Shown: piece after piece, positions 1-7,068 of the stretch
Numbering within the stretch: position 1 is the first letter of the stretch
Layout: every line of letters begins with the position of its first letter
DNA from: Roseiflexaceae bacterium UBA965
Lineage (GTDB): Bacteria > Chloroflexota > Chloroflexia > Chloroflexales > Roseiflexaceae
Length of the DNA: 10,334 nt
Assembly: GCA_002292925.1 (NCBI GenBank)
Contig: DBCF01000162.1
Span: 560 to 10,893, forward strand
Reading direction: 5' to 3'
Position numbers and translations under genes: made by a program
Notes under the pieces: generated by a model
The model's database searches: none
What the model saw: only the letters and a program-made list of their open reading frames with translations
What the model was told of the DNA's origin: nothing

Positions 1-528
1 GGGCAAGTTGGCCGCCACCAAGGCTCGTTGCAACAGCGCCACGATGGCGGCGCACGAGGCGGCGATTTCTTTGCCTCCCCGCAAAATAGCAGCATTACCC
101 GATTTGAGGCACAACGTCGCCACATCAAAGGTCACATTGGGGCGGGCTTCATAAATCACCGCCACTACGCCCAATGGGACCCGTACTTTGTGCCAGCGCA
201 AATTGTTGGGCAATACCCCTTGCTCAAATATTTCGCCCACCGGGTCGGGTAGGGCAATCACGGTGGCGATGTCGGTGGCGATGGTCTGTAGGCGTTGGGG
301 GGTGAGCAACATGCGGTCGAGCAGCGCAGGGCGCAAACCAGCGGCTTGGGCGTGTTGCATGTCGATGGCATTGGCGGCCAAAATCGCCGTTTGCTCGGCA
401 GGGTCGTTGAGATACTCGGCGATTTTGGCTAAGGCCAGATTGCGCTGGGCGGTGGTTGAGGTGGCAATAGTGCGGGTGGCAGCCCGGGCTCGTTTGGCCA
501 TGGCAAGGATGTCAATCGTGGTCATCAT
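1..528 (-). CDS. proA: gamma-glutamyl phosphate reductase ProA, N-terminal part (cut by window edge)
   Basis: Second enzyme of proline biosynthesis: NADPH-dependent reduction of gamma-glutamyl phosphate to glutamate-5-semialdehyde in the cytoplasm. My translation gives 176 codons open to the window edge. The N-terminus starts MMTTIDILAMAKRARAA, and the family hallmark VPLGVVAVIYEARPNVT, followed by LCLKSGNAAILRGG, lies near residues 116-155. This is the nucleotide-binding half of an aldehyde-dehydrogenase-fold enzyme. The catalytic cysteine lies beyond the window, so activity cannot be judged; the full family length is about 420 residues. Two adjacent ATG codons (528 and 525) are possible starts. 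The first gives an ATGA overlap with the proB stop and implies translational coupling. There is no strong Shine-Dalgarno sequence (GTGAGAGA only). Identity is secure; the exact start is less so. Confidence 0.94.
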   Translation of the reverse strand, partial: MMTTIDILAMAKRARAATRTIATSTTAQRNLALAKIAEYLNDPAEQTAILAANAIDMQHAQAAGLRPALLDRMLLTPQRLQTIATDIATVIALPDPVGEIFEQGVLPNNLRWHKVRVPLGVVAVIYEARPNVTFDVATLCLKSGNAAILRGGKEIAASCAAIVALLQRALVAANLP

Positions 529-1637
529 TCTCTCACTTCAGCACGGGCTATCAACACCATATCATCACGGTGAATCGCCTCAGAACCATAATCGTAGCCC
601 AACAAATCGGCAATCGCCGGCGAGCGTTTGCCCATAATCCGGCGCAAATCAACAGCAGCGTATTGGGTCAACCCTCGGGCGATTTCAATGTCGCCATGAT
701 AAATCCGCACCGTCTGACCACGCTCAAATTCGCCCTCGACTGCCGTAATCCCGGCTGGGAGTAGGCTTTTGCCGTGGGTGGTAATCGCCGTGGCGGCACC
801 AGCATCGACAGTGAGTTTACTATTACGGGCTGTTTCGGCCAAAATCCAGCGTTTGCGCCCCTCGAGATGATTCCCTTTGGCAGGGAAGCGCGTGCCGATG
901 GCATCGCCACTCGTTACCCGGGTGATGACCTCGGCGAGGGCGCCGGGGGCAATCACCACCGCGACACCGCTTTTGGTAGCCAGGTCAGCCGCTTGGATTT
1001 TGGTAATCATGCCACCCGTACCACGGCTACTGCCGGTGCCCCCAGCGAGGGCATAAATGGCGGGGGTAATGTCATGGACCTCGGGGATGAGGGTGGCAGT
1101 GGGGTTACTACGGGGGTCGGCGGTATACAGACCATCGATATCGGTGACGATGATGAGCAAATCCGCGTCAACGAGGTTGGCAACCAGCGCCGACAAATTA
1201 TCGTTGTCACCGACCTTGATTTCATCAACGGCGACGGCATCGTTTTCATTGATAATCGGCAATACGCCATGCACAAAACAGGTAAGCAGGGTATTGCGGG
1301 CATTGAGATAGCGATTGCGGTCACTCAAATCAGCTTTGGTGAGTAAGGTTTGTCCCACCGGCACGCCGTACAATTCAAACAGTTGTTGGTACAAATGCAT
1401 GATGTAGCTTTGGCCTACCGCTGCCAACATTTGTTTTTGGGCGATATCACGCGAACGCGATTGCAGTGCGAGGCGTTCACGACCGGCAGCCACGGCGCCA
1501 GAGGTGACGAGGATGACCTCGTGGCCACTTTGGCGCAATTGCGCCAATTGGCGCACAAAATCAACCATGCGCGGGCGATGTAAGCGCTCGCTCCCCGCTG
1601 TCAGTACATTGGTTCCGAGCTTCACCACCACGCGCAT
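525..1637 (-). CDS. proB: glutamate 5-kinase ProB with C-terminal PUA domain
   Basis: First committed step of proline synthesis: ATP-dependent phosphorylation of glutamate to gamma-glutamyl phosphate, which is passed to ProA. The 370 residues match the usual length of the two-domain form. The amino-acid-kinase domain (about 1-255) shows VVKLGTNVL (4-12), VTSGAVAAG (44-52), NENDAV (130-135), GDNDNLSALVA (143-153), TDIDGLYTADP (165-175) and GTGGMITKIQAA (206-217). The PUA domain (about 275-358) includes AGITAVEGEFERG and ends before LIARAEVRE. The start is supported by AAGGGA about 5 nt upstream. proB follows the response regulator by 37 bp with no visible terminator between them and overlaps proA by 4 bp, so read-through from the regulator is plausible. 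In this family proline feedback acts on the kinase domain. Confidence 0.97.
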   Translation of the reverse strand: MRVVVKLGTNVLTAGSERLHRPRMVDFVRQLAQLRQSGHEVILVTSGAVAAGRERLALQSRSRDIAQKQMLAAVGQSYIMHLYQQLFELYGVPVGQTLLTKADLSDRNRYLNARNTLLTCFVHGVLPIINENDAVAVDEIKVGDNDNLSALVANLVDADLLIIVTDIDGLYTADPRSNPTATLIPEVHDITPAIYALAGGTGSSRGTGGMITKIQAADLATKSGVAVVIAPGALAEVITRVTSGDAIGTRFPAKGNHLEGRKRWILAETARNSKLTVDAGAATAITTHGKSLLPAGITAVEGEFERGQTVRIYHGDIEIARGLTQYAAVDLRRIMGKRSPAIADLLGYDYGSEAIHRDDMVLIARAEVRE

Positions 1638-1674
1638 GGATTTCCCTTAAATATTCATGCCTCAAAATTATGGA

Positions 1675-2364
1675 TTACTGCACTAATCGATAGCCGACGC
1701 CCCATTCTGTCAACAACAATCGTGGTGACCGACCAGCGTTGGGCTCGATTTTGCGGCGTAAATGCCACATATAGACTTTGAGGTAGTCTTGATCGTGTTG
1801 CGAGTCTTCACCCCACACTGCCCGAAGCAATGTATCGTGCGGCACAACACTTCCTACATTATCTGCTAATACCGATAATAATGCATATTCGGTTGGCGTC
1901 AAATCGACATTGACACCCTTGACGGTGACTTTGTGAGATTGGGTGTCGATGGTAATCTCACCGAACCCCACCACACGCACTGATTGTGCCACATTACTCC
2001 GACGCAACAAGGCGCGCACCCGTGCCAATAATTCGTCCATGTCAAACGGTTTGAGCATGTAATCGTCGGCACCACAATCAAGCCCCATCACCACGTCACG
2101 TGATTGAGTACGGGCCGTCAACATCAAAATCGGCACCATGTTGGCATCTTGACGAATCCGTTGACAAACATCGCGTCCGTCCATTTCGGGCATCATCACG
2201 TCGAGCACGACTAAATCTGGCATGGCCAACGCAATTTGATTGAGACAGTCAGCACCATTGCTGGCTTCACGCACCGTATACCCCGCATTACTAAACAATA
2301 AGTTTAATAATTTGCGCAAACCCGGCTCGTCGTCTACGACCAAGATACTTTGCTGTTGTGACAT
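1675..2364 (-). CDS. OmpR/PhoB-family response regulator (orphan)
   Basis: Cytoplasmic two-component DNA-binding regulator of 229 residues, normal for the family. The receiver domain (about 5-120) has the acidic pair D11/D12, phospho-acceptor D55 in LVVLDVMMPEMDG, T83 in MLTA and K105 in LKPF, so all switch residues are present. The winged-helix domain (about 130-228) has LTPTEYALLSVL, then YLKVYMWHLRRKIEP as the recognition-helix region, then LLLTEWGVGYRLV. The C-terminal wording recalls KdpE-like members, but that is not enough to name a target. The start is well supported by AGGAG 7 nt upstream. No histidine kinase lies in the window, so the partner is unknown. It is the first gene of a possible unit with proB and proA; whether it controls proline synthesis or osmotic response is open. 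Confidence 0.95.
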   Translation of the reverse strand: MSQQQSILVVDDEPGLRKLLNLLFSNAGYTVREASNGADCLNQIALAMPDLVVLDVMMPEMDGRDVCQRIRQDANMVPILMLTARTQSRDVVMGLDCGADDYMLKPFDMDELLARVRALLRRSNVAQSVRVVGFGEITIDTQSHKVTVKGVNVDLTPTEYALLSVLADNVGSVVPHDTLLRAVWGEDSQHDQDYLKVYMWHLRRKIEPNAGRSPRLLLTEWGVGYRLVQ

Positions 2365-2465
2365 TGTGAAACTCCTGAGTCTTGTTATTCTGCATTAGCA
2401 TGATATAAATGCCACAAAAAATCACTTAAAATCATAGCCGTTATGCAGCGGTTCTTACTAGTCAT

Positions 2466-2495
2466 AGTGTACCACGTAAATAGTTAAAATGTAAC
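2466..2495 (-). promoter_or_regulatory. weak candidate promoter for the response regulator unit
   Basis: On the minus strand, GTTACA (2495-2490) and TACACT (2471-2466) are separated by 18 bp. Each hexamer matches the sigma-70 consensus at four of six positions. The site lies in an AT-rich stretch about 100 nt before the regulator ATG. Other AT-rich hexamers, such as TATGAT nearer the gene, could serve instead but lack a partner -35. Confidence 0.2.
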
Positions 2496-2651
2496 TGTCG
2501 AAATATTATTTAGCGGGTATTTTGTAATATTTTGCCGTATTGTCTTAATATTATTCAATCCCTACCCTATAAGAAAGAGGAAGGAGAAAGTGACACACCT
2601 CGCGCAGGGGCTGACATTCATCGAAAATTAGTATTATTTGCGCCGCATCCT

Positions 2652-2722
2652 CTGTGCGAGATAAATGATAATCCTCGTACGCCCGCCACCCCATGGCGAA
2701 GGAGCGGAAGCATGAAGTGTAT
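2652..2722 (+). repeat. dispersed intergenic repeat, copy 1 (two modules)
   Basis: Two short strings here recur in the intergenic region upstream of ccmA. CTGTGCGAGATAA at 2652-2664 is identical to 10303-10315. GAAGCATGAAGTGTAT at 2707-2722 matches 10205-10220 at 15 of 16 bases. The order of the two modules is reversed between copies while the strand is the same. CCTCTGTG next to the first module is also shared (2649-2656 and 10291-10298). Both copies lie only in non-coding DNA, as expected of a dispersed intergenic repeat family; wider copy number cannot be seen here. Confidence 0.55.
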
Positions 2723-2725
2723 ATG

Positions 2726-2755
2726 AGTAGCGCCGCAGCATGCTGCGGCGCTACT
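2726..2755 (-). terminator. perfect 15-bp inverted repeat after the Ccm locus, possible terminator hairpin
   Basis: The arm AGTAGCGCCGCAGCA is followed directly by its exact reverse complement, a 30-nt perfect palindrome rich in GC. It begins 20 nt past the stop codon of the thioredoxin-fusion gene, where the Ccm transcript should end. Neither side has a run of T, so it is not a classical intrinsic terminator. It may instead act as a 3'-end stabilising hairpin or be a REP-like element. It directly adjoins the dispersed repeat copy. Confidence 0.42.
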
Positions 2756-2775
2756 ACGCAAGACATACGAAAATC

Positions 2776-3624
2776 CTACTTTGTTTGCAGGCGCCGCACC
2801 AATTCTACGGTATCAGCGGTAGTGAGGGTACCGACATACACATAGCGGATATTGCCTTGCTGGTCGAGGAAGTAGCTCACCGGAATCGGTGATATTTGGT
2901 ATTTCCGCGAAATTTCACCCGTGGTGTCAAACACAATCGGGTAGGTCACGCCGTAATTTTTGACAAAATTGGCAATATCGGTATCACCCTCGGTCCCGAG
3001 GGCTTCTTGGTGACGCAGGTTTATCCCCACAAACTCAACCCCTTGGGACTGCAATTGGATGTAGGCAGCCTCGAGGGCAGGGGTCTCCGCTTTACATGGC
3101 TCACACCACGTCCCCCAAAAATTCACCACAACGATTTTGCCTTTGAGGTCGGCCAATTGCAATTCACCACCGCCAAAACGAGGTAGGGTAAAGGCCGGGG
3201 CGGGGCGATTGGTCTCAGCCGCCGCTGGCATCACGGGGGGCGCCATTCGCCCACTAATCACCCACACAATCGCCACAATCACCAGCCCAATCAAGCCACC
3301 AAGGATGACCATCACCAGTTCACGGCGGACGGGGTTACCATCGGCGCTCGGTGGTGGGCCTGATTGCGGGTCCGGCGGGGGGTGCATTACAAGCCCTAGC
3401 GAGCGGTCATACAAATACCGCCGCCGCGGGTCACACAACGTATCACGGATTGCTTCAAACTCAGCAATCCGTTGCATGGCTACATTCAGCAACTCGCCAC
3501 TCGGATCGTTTTGGATATCAGCTTCGAAACGCGCCGTTGCCGCCGCGCACGCCGCTACGATATCGTCATTACTCGCATCAATGGCGATACCGAGTGTTTC
3601 GTAGTAGGTCTGACGCGTTGTCAT
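2776..3624 (-). CDS. J-like domain / membrane span / ResA-CcmG-type thioredoxin fusion
   Basis: Predicted membrane-anchored thiol-disulfide oxidoreductase for cytochrome c maturation, 282 residues. Residues 7-77 follow the J-domain frame (YYETLGIAIDAS at the start, DPRRRYLYDRSLG at the end), but the HPD tripeptide is replaced by E34-A35-D36, so Hsp70 stimulation is unlikely. A proline-rich linker (81-98) leads to one membrane span (about 103-125) preceded by RR, which fits a cytoplasmic N-terminus. The outer part (about 140-282) is a TlpA/ResA-like thioredoxin domain with FWGTWCEPC (C174, C177), the same CEPC active site as ResA, and the cis-proline P248 in ISPIPVSYFLD. In System I this role (CcmG) is reduction of apocytochrome CXXCH cysteines. 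AAAGGA lies 6 nt before the ATG. It is 33 bp downstream of the TPR fusion gene, probably co-transcribed. The enzyme class is secure; the J-like module's role is unknown. Confidence 0.9.
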   Translation of the reverse strand: MTTRQTYYETLGIAIDASNDDIVAACAAATARFEADIQNDPSGELLNVAMQRIAEFEAIRDTLCDPRRRYLYDRSLGLVMHPPPDPQSGPPPSADGNPVRRELVMVILGGLIGLVIVAIVWVISGRMAPPVMPAAAETNRPAPAFTLPRFGGGELQLADLKGKIVVVNFWGTWCEPCKAETPALEAAYIQLQSQGVEFVGINLRHQEALGTEGDTDIANFVKNYGVTYPIVFDTTGEISRKYQISPIPVSYFLDQQGNIRYVYVGTLTTADTVELVRRLQTK

Positions 3625-3657
3625 CTAATATCCTTTTGATACAAGGGTGAGCCAATG

Positions 3658-4656
3658 TTACTTCTTGAGTAGGGCAATCAGCTGTGTCGCTTGGATAGCA
3701 AACGGCGAATCACTTGCCACCAAGGTGGTGATTTTTTGCCAGGTTGCAATGGCTTCTTCGGTTTGACGTGGCGTTGATTCAGCCAAACAAAAGCCCAAAT
3801 TCAACAATACCCGTGGTTGCTCACTATCGGGGATTTGCGGCAATACCTTGCGGATTTGTTGCAAGCCAGCCGTCGATTCGCCTTGGTTGTTGGTACCATT
3901 CCCATAAAAGCAACGACTCGCCCCCAAATCGGCTTCGACCACCACATTACTCGGATCAAACGACAAGGCTTTGGCATAGGCGTCAGCCGCCAATTGCCAA
4001 CGCACAATCCGGCTTTGGTAGAGTGGGCTGCCTGGTTGTTGCTCACGCACAATCTGCACACTGTTGTAGAGCTGATTGCCGTACTCCACCCAGGCTTCGA
4101 TGCTAGTGGCGTTGGCAACCGTGGCCGCACGGGCATCGATGATCGGCTGCTCAAACTGGTCAGTGACGGCCGCCTCACGCACCACGGGTTGTACATCGTT
4201 GCCCTCTGCTACCCGTTTGCCGCCATCAGTAATGATAAAGGTCAGCAACACAATCGCTAACGGCAAGGCAATCGCGAGTACCAACGAGATTTGGCGCTCG
4301 CCGGCAGTCATCCGCCCTTTGCGGATGGGGGTAGCGTCAAATTCCGAGGGCCGCTCTTGGCGCCCTGCTGCAGGCAACGGCCGATAATCATAGCTAGGCT
4401 CGACTGCCACCGGCAAGGCGCGCTCGACCACGTCGGTGATACCAGCATCATAAGCCGCCCGCATCGTGGGGTCACCAACAATCGCATAGGCTTGGTCAAG
4501 GGCAGTGCCACGTTCGCTCGCCAAATCACGCAATTCGTCGCTTACCCCTTGTAAGCGGCTCGGGTCATATGCCACCCGCAGGCGCTGATAGGCAGCATCA
4601 ATGCTGGCTTGATCAGCGTCTCGCGGCACCTGTAATACTGCATAAAAATCTACCAT
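3658..4656 (-). CDS. J-like domain / membrane span / TPR protein, CcmI-like
   Basis: 332 residues with the same architecture as the next gene but a different outer domain. Residues 4-72 follow a J-domain (FYAVLQVPRDADQASIDAAY; DPTMRAAYDAG), yet HPD is replaced by D31-P32-S33. A basic, proline-containing linker (about 86-121) precedes one membrane span (about 123-142). The remainder (about 170-332) is helical and TPR-like: AWVEYGNQLYNSV, then AADAYAKALSFDPSN followed by ADLGASRCFYGNG, then a last pair near 282-330 (LLNLGFCLAES; AIATWQKI). By position and topology it could bind apocytochrome outside the membrane, as CcmI/CycH TPR domains do; this is inference. Two cysteines (C249, C290) lie in the outer part. 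GAAGG lies 7 nt before the ATG and abuts the ccmF stop, 12 bp away, so coupling to ccmF is likely. The individual TPR boundaries are uncertain. Confidence 0.85.
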   Translation of the reverse strand: MVDFYAVLQVPRDADQASIDAAYQRLRVAYDPSRLQGVSDELRDLASERGTALDQAYAIVGDPTMRAAYDAGITDVVERALPVAVEPSYDYRPLPAAGRQERPSEFDATPIRKGRMTAGERQISLVLAIALPLAIVLLTFIITDGGKRVAEGNDVQPVVREAAVTDQFEQPIIDARAATVANATSIEAWVEYGNQLYNSVQIVREQQPGSPLYQSRIVRWQLAADAYAKALSFDPSNVVVEADLGASRCFYGNGTNNQGESTAGLQQIRKVLPQIPDSEQPRVLLNLGFCLAESTPRQTEEAIATWQKITTLVASDSPFAIQATQLIALLKK

Positions 4657-4668
4657 GACCCAACCTTC

Positions 4669-7044
4669 TTATTTCACACTGGGCAACGTATTGTCGCGCC
4701 GCCAGCTCCGTACCCATGCACGCAGTGATTCTGACCAGACACTGGGGTTGACATTGCCCGACTCGAGTGAGCGTCGCAATACCGCCAACAAGCCACCAAT
4801 CACTCCCAAAATAATCCCGCCCCACACCAACGCCACCCCCGGCTTGACCGTCACCGTCACCACGGCGCGGGCCGGGTCGATGGGCAGATTGAGGCCACCC
4901 ACGTTGATAATCACCCGTTTTTGACTGGGGTCAAAGGCTGCCATCGAGGCCCGATGCCCACCAGGCATTGTGACCGGCATCTCTTGGATGGCCTTGGCGG
5001 GGTCTGTTGCGTCGGCCAAAATCACAATCCCCGGCACGATTTCGCTACTCTTGCCTTGATAAACCACCGTCAAACGGGCACTTATATCGGCCGAAGCAGA
5101 ATGATCCATGGGTACCACAAAGCCGTTAAAGGTGATTTTGTAGGGACCGACTTCTTTGGTTTCGCCTTCGTTGAGGTCGGCAATGTTGCGGTCAAACGGC
5201 GGTTGGTATTCCACCGGTGAAATATACAAATCTTGGAAGATTTCGCTCCGCACGGACGGCGTCGCCATCGTCGCACCCATGCGATTGTTGAAGTAGAGTT
5301 GTGGCGTGGCACTACTGACATTGCCACCACGATCCACCCGCATGTCGAGCAAACCGCGACCGTTGGCATCCATACGCCAGCCGTTAAAGGTCAAATCATA
5401 CCCAAAAATCGTCATCGTTTCGCCTTCAGGGATGACAACACGGGTTTCGGGCGTAGCGTACCATGTCGAGGTAATCGCCCCAACTACAAACAACATAATC
5501 CCTACGTGCGCCAAATAACCACCAATCCGCAAAAACCCACCCTTGAGTGTGCGGATAATCATCACTACATTGGTGCCGACGGCAAACGTGGCAATCCCCA
5601 AATAGGCCACCGCCATAAAGGTGCGCGCGCCCAATACGACTCCGATACAGGTCACAATCACCGCCACAATCCCCGGCCAGCGAATGGTGCGCAGCAGTTG
5701 GCGGGCATTGCTGTCACGCCAGCCCAGCAACGGACCAACAATCATCAGCGCAGCCAAAATCAACCCGAGGGGCGCAACCGTGGTGCTATAAAAACTACCA
5801 ATCAACCCAAAACGCCCATCTTGGAACGGTTTGGCGCCGGCGTTGTACGTCGTACCATCATCTAATTGGAACATTGAGCCAAAAAAGCCTTGGAGTTGTT
5901 GACCAACCCCAGGAATGGACGAAATCACCGGCATCGAGGTGCCCAACGCCACAATCCCTGCCATCAACATCATCACCAAAATCATCAACGAGAAAAAACT
6001 ATCGCGTGATAATAATTTTTCTGACATGGGAACGGAGGGAATATCACGCCAGCGCCATGCCACCACACCAAACCCCAAAATTGCCAATATCGCCAAAAAG
6101 CTGGTCATTACCCACTTTATGCCTTCTTCGACGAACGAATGCACCGAAAATGACGACAACACGCCGCTCCGGGTCAAAAAGGTCGAATAAAAGACCAGTA
6201 CATATGTCGCAACTGCGAGTACGGCAGTCGTACGGCGTAATGAGCCACCACTCCGTTGCACCAACATGGCGTGGATCAAGGCTGCCACGGTAAACCACGG
6301 TACCAAGGCCGAATTTTCGACGGGATCCCAACCCCAATAGCCGCCCCAGCCCAACGTCTCGTACGCCCAATAGCCGCCGAGTAACAACGCCAAACCGAGC
6401 ACAGCCCACGCAGCAATGGTCCATGGTAAGGCGGCTTTGACCCAGCCGTCGTAGTCGCGGCGCCACAAGCCCGCAATGGCGTAGCCAAACGGCACCGCCA
6501 TCAACGCAAAACCGATAAACAAAATCGGCGGGTGAATCAACATCCAGATATTATGTAAGGTTGGGTTCAAGCCCTTGCCATCAGTAGGAGCGATGCCATC
6601 GGCAGTGACATGCAAAATAAACGGATTGCGGATCAGCATAAACACAACCAAGGCACATTGGATAAACATCACCACACTCAGCACATACGGTTCAGCGTGG
6701 CGGGTACGCCGCACCAAAAACTGTGCGCCTAGGATTCCCCACAATGCCCAAATCACAAACGACCCCGGTTGACCGGCCCAGACCGCCGCCACCCGGAAGT
6801 ACGATTCGAGTTCTTGCGAGCTATAGTTGTAGACGTATTCGACATCGTAACGCTGTGCCACAAACAAATAATTCAGCATCACCACTACTGCCAACACGCC
6901 CACCATCGTCAGACGTGTGCCAATCCGACCATACACCAATGCTTGTGGACGCCCGAGTGGCACCAATAAATAACTAATGCTCGCCATGGCAGCAGCTGCA
7001 ATTGTCGCTACGATTAACAATGTCCCAAAAAAATAAATCGACAT
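4669..7044 (-). CDS. ccmF: heme lyase subunit CcmF
   Basis: Polytopic membrane protein that transfers heme from CcmE to the apocytochrome; heme-handling-protein superfamily. At 791 residues it is well over the approximately 650 of the E. coli protein. The tryptophan-rich WWD signature WGGYWGWDPVENSALVPW spans 233-250. Likely heme-ligand histidines are H171 (IHPPILFIG), H302 (LTRSGVLSSFSVHSF) and H513 (GGYLAHVGIMLFVVG). Many membrane spans occupy residues 1-530. A large outer segment (about 530-735) precedes the final span (about 737-757) and a basic cytoplasmic tail. The segment first resembles normal CcmF (VSSATPQLYFNNRM; DLYISPVEYQPP), then has extra beta-rich sequence (about 612-735). A further short insertion lies near 385-415. 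GAGGG lies close to the ATG. It is 24 bp downstream of ccmE and 12 bp upstream of the TPR fusion gene. Confidence 0.96.
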   Translation of the reverse strand: MSIYFFGTLLIVATIAAAAMASISYLLVPLGRPQALVYGRIGTRLTMVGVLAVVVMLNYLFVAQRYDVEYVYNYSSQELESYFRVAAVWAGQPGSFVIWALWGILGAQFLVRRTRHAEPYVLSVVMFIQCALVVFMLIRNPFILHVTADGIAPTDGKGLNPTLHNIWMLIHPPILFIGFALMAVPFGYAIAGLWRRDYDGWVKAALPWTIAAWAVLGLALLLGGYWAYETLGWGGYWGWDPVENSALVPWFTVAALIHAMLVQRSGGSLRRTTAVLAVATYVLVFYSTFLTRSGVLSSFSVHSFVEEGIKWVMTSFLAILAILGFGVVAWRWRDIPSVPMSEKLLSRDSFFSLMILVMMLMAGIVALGTSMPVISSIPGVGQQLQGFFGSMFQLDDGTTYNAGAKPFQDGRFGLIGSFYSTTVAPLGLILAALMIVGPLLGWRDSNARQLLRTIRWPGIVAVIVTCIGVVLGARTFMAVAYLGIATFAVGTNVVMIIRTLKGGFLRIGGYLAHVGIMLFVVGAITSTWYATPETRVVIPEGETMTIFGYDLTFNGWRMDANGRGLLDMRVDRGGNVSSATPQLYFNNRMGATMATPSVRSEIFQDLYISPVEYQPPFDRNIADLNEGETKEVGPYKITFNGFVVPMDHSASADISARLTVVYQGKSSEIVPGIVILADATDPAKAIQEMPVTMPGGHRASMAAFDPSQKRVIINVGGLNLPIDPARAVVTVTVKPGVALVWGGIILGVIGGLLAVLRRSLESGNVNPSVWSESLRAWVRSWRRDNTLPSVK

Positions 7045-7068
7045 CCCGCCCTCGCTTCTAGTCGCGTG

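Larger units (their letters stand above)
2365..2775. other. 411-bp intergenic region between the Ccm locus and the regulator
   Basis: No convincing gene is seen. The half next to the regulator (2365-2560) is AT-rich, with the regulator's Shine-Dalgarno sequence, a weak promoter candidate, and the 9-mer AATATTATT at 2502-2510 and again at 2547-2555. TTAAAAT also occurs twice (near 2426 and 2484). The half next to the Ccm locus is GC-richer and holds a dispersed-repeat copy (2652-2722) and the perfect palindrome (2726-2755). Short open frames on both strands run through the repeats and palindrome and look like no known protein. Confidence 0.7.

Noticed and set aside
774..1346. 190-codon open frame on the plus strand
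   Set aside because: It lies wholly opposite proB, is glycine-rich low-complexity sequence, and resembles no protein. It is a shadow of the real gene's codon bias.
2424..2490. Paired TTAAAAT strings as an operator for the response regulator
   Set aside because: The copies are about 59 bp apart in AT-rich DNA, not at the roughly 11-bp spacing expected for OmpR/PhoB-type direct repeats.
2532..2726. 64-codon plus-strand open frame in the intergenic region
   Set aside because: It overlaps the repeat modules and shows no domain or supported start.
2551..2766. 71-codon minus-strand open frame in the intergenic region
   Set aside because: Its coding sequence would run through the perfect palindrome and the dispersed repeat, with no Shine-Dalgarno sequence and no recognisable protein family.
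2776..4656. J-domain parts as a frameshift or assembly fusion of a separate dnaJ gene
   Set aside because: Both proteins read through in one frame with a linker and membrane span, normal ribosome sites and the same architecture twice, so the fusions look genuine.
5233..5865. 210-codon open frame on the plus strand
   Set aside because: It is antisense to ccmF, highly polar and composition-biased, with no recognisable domain.
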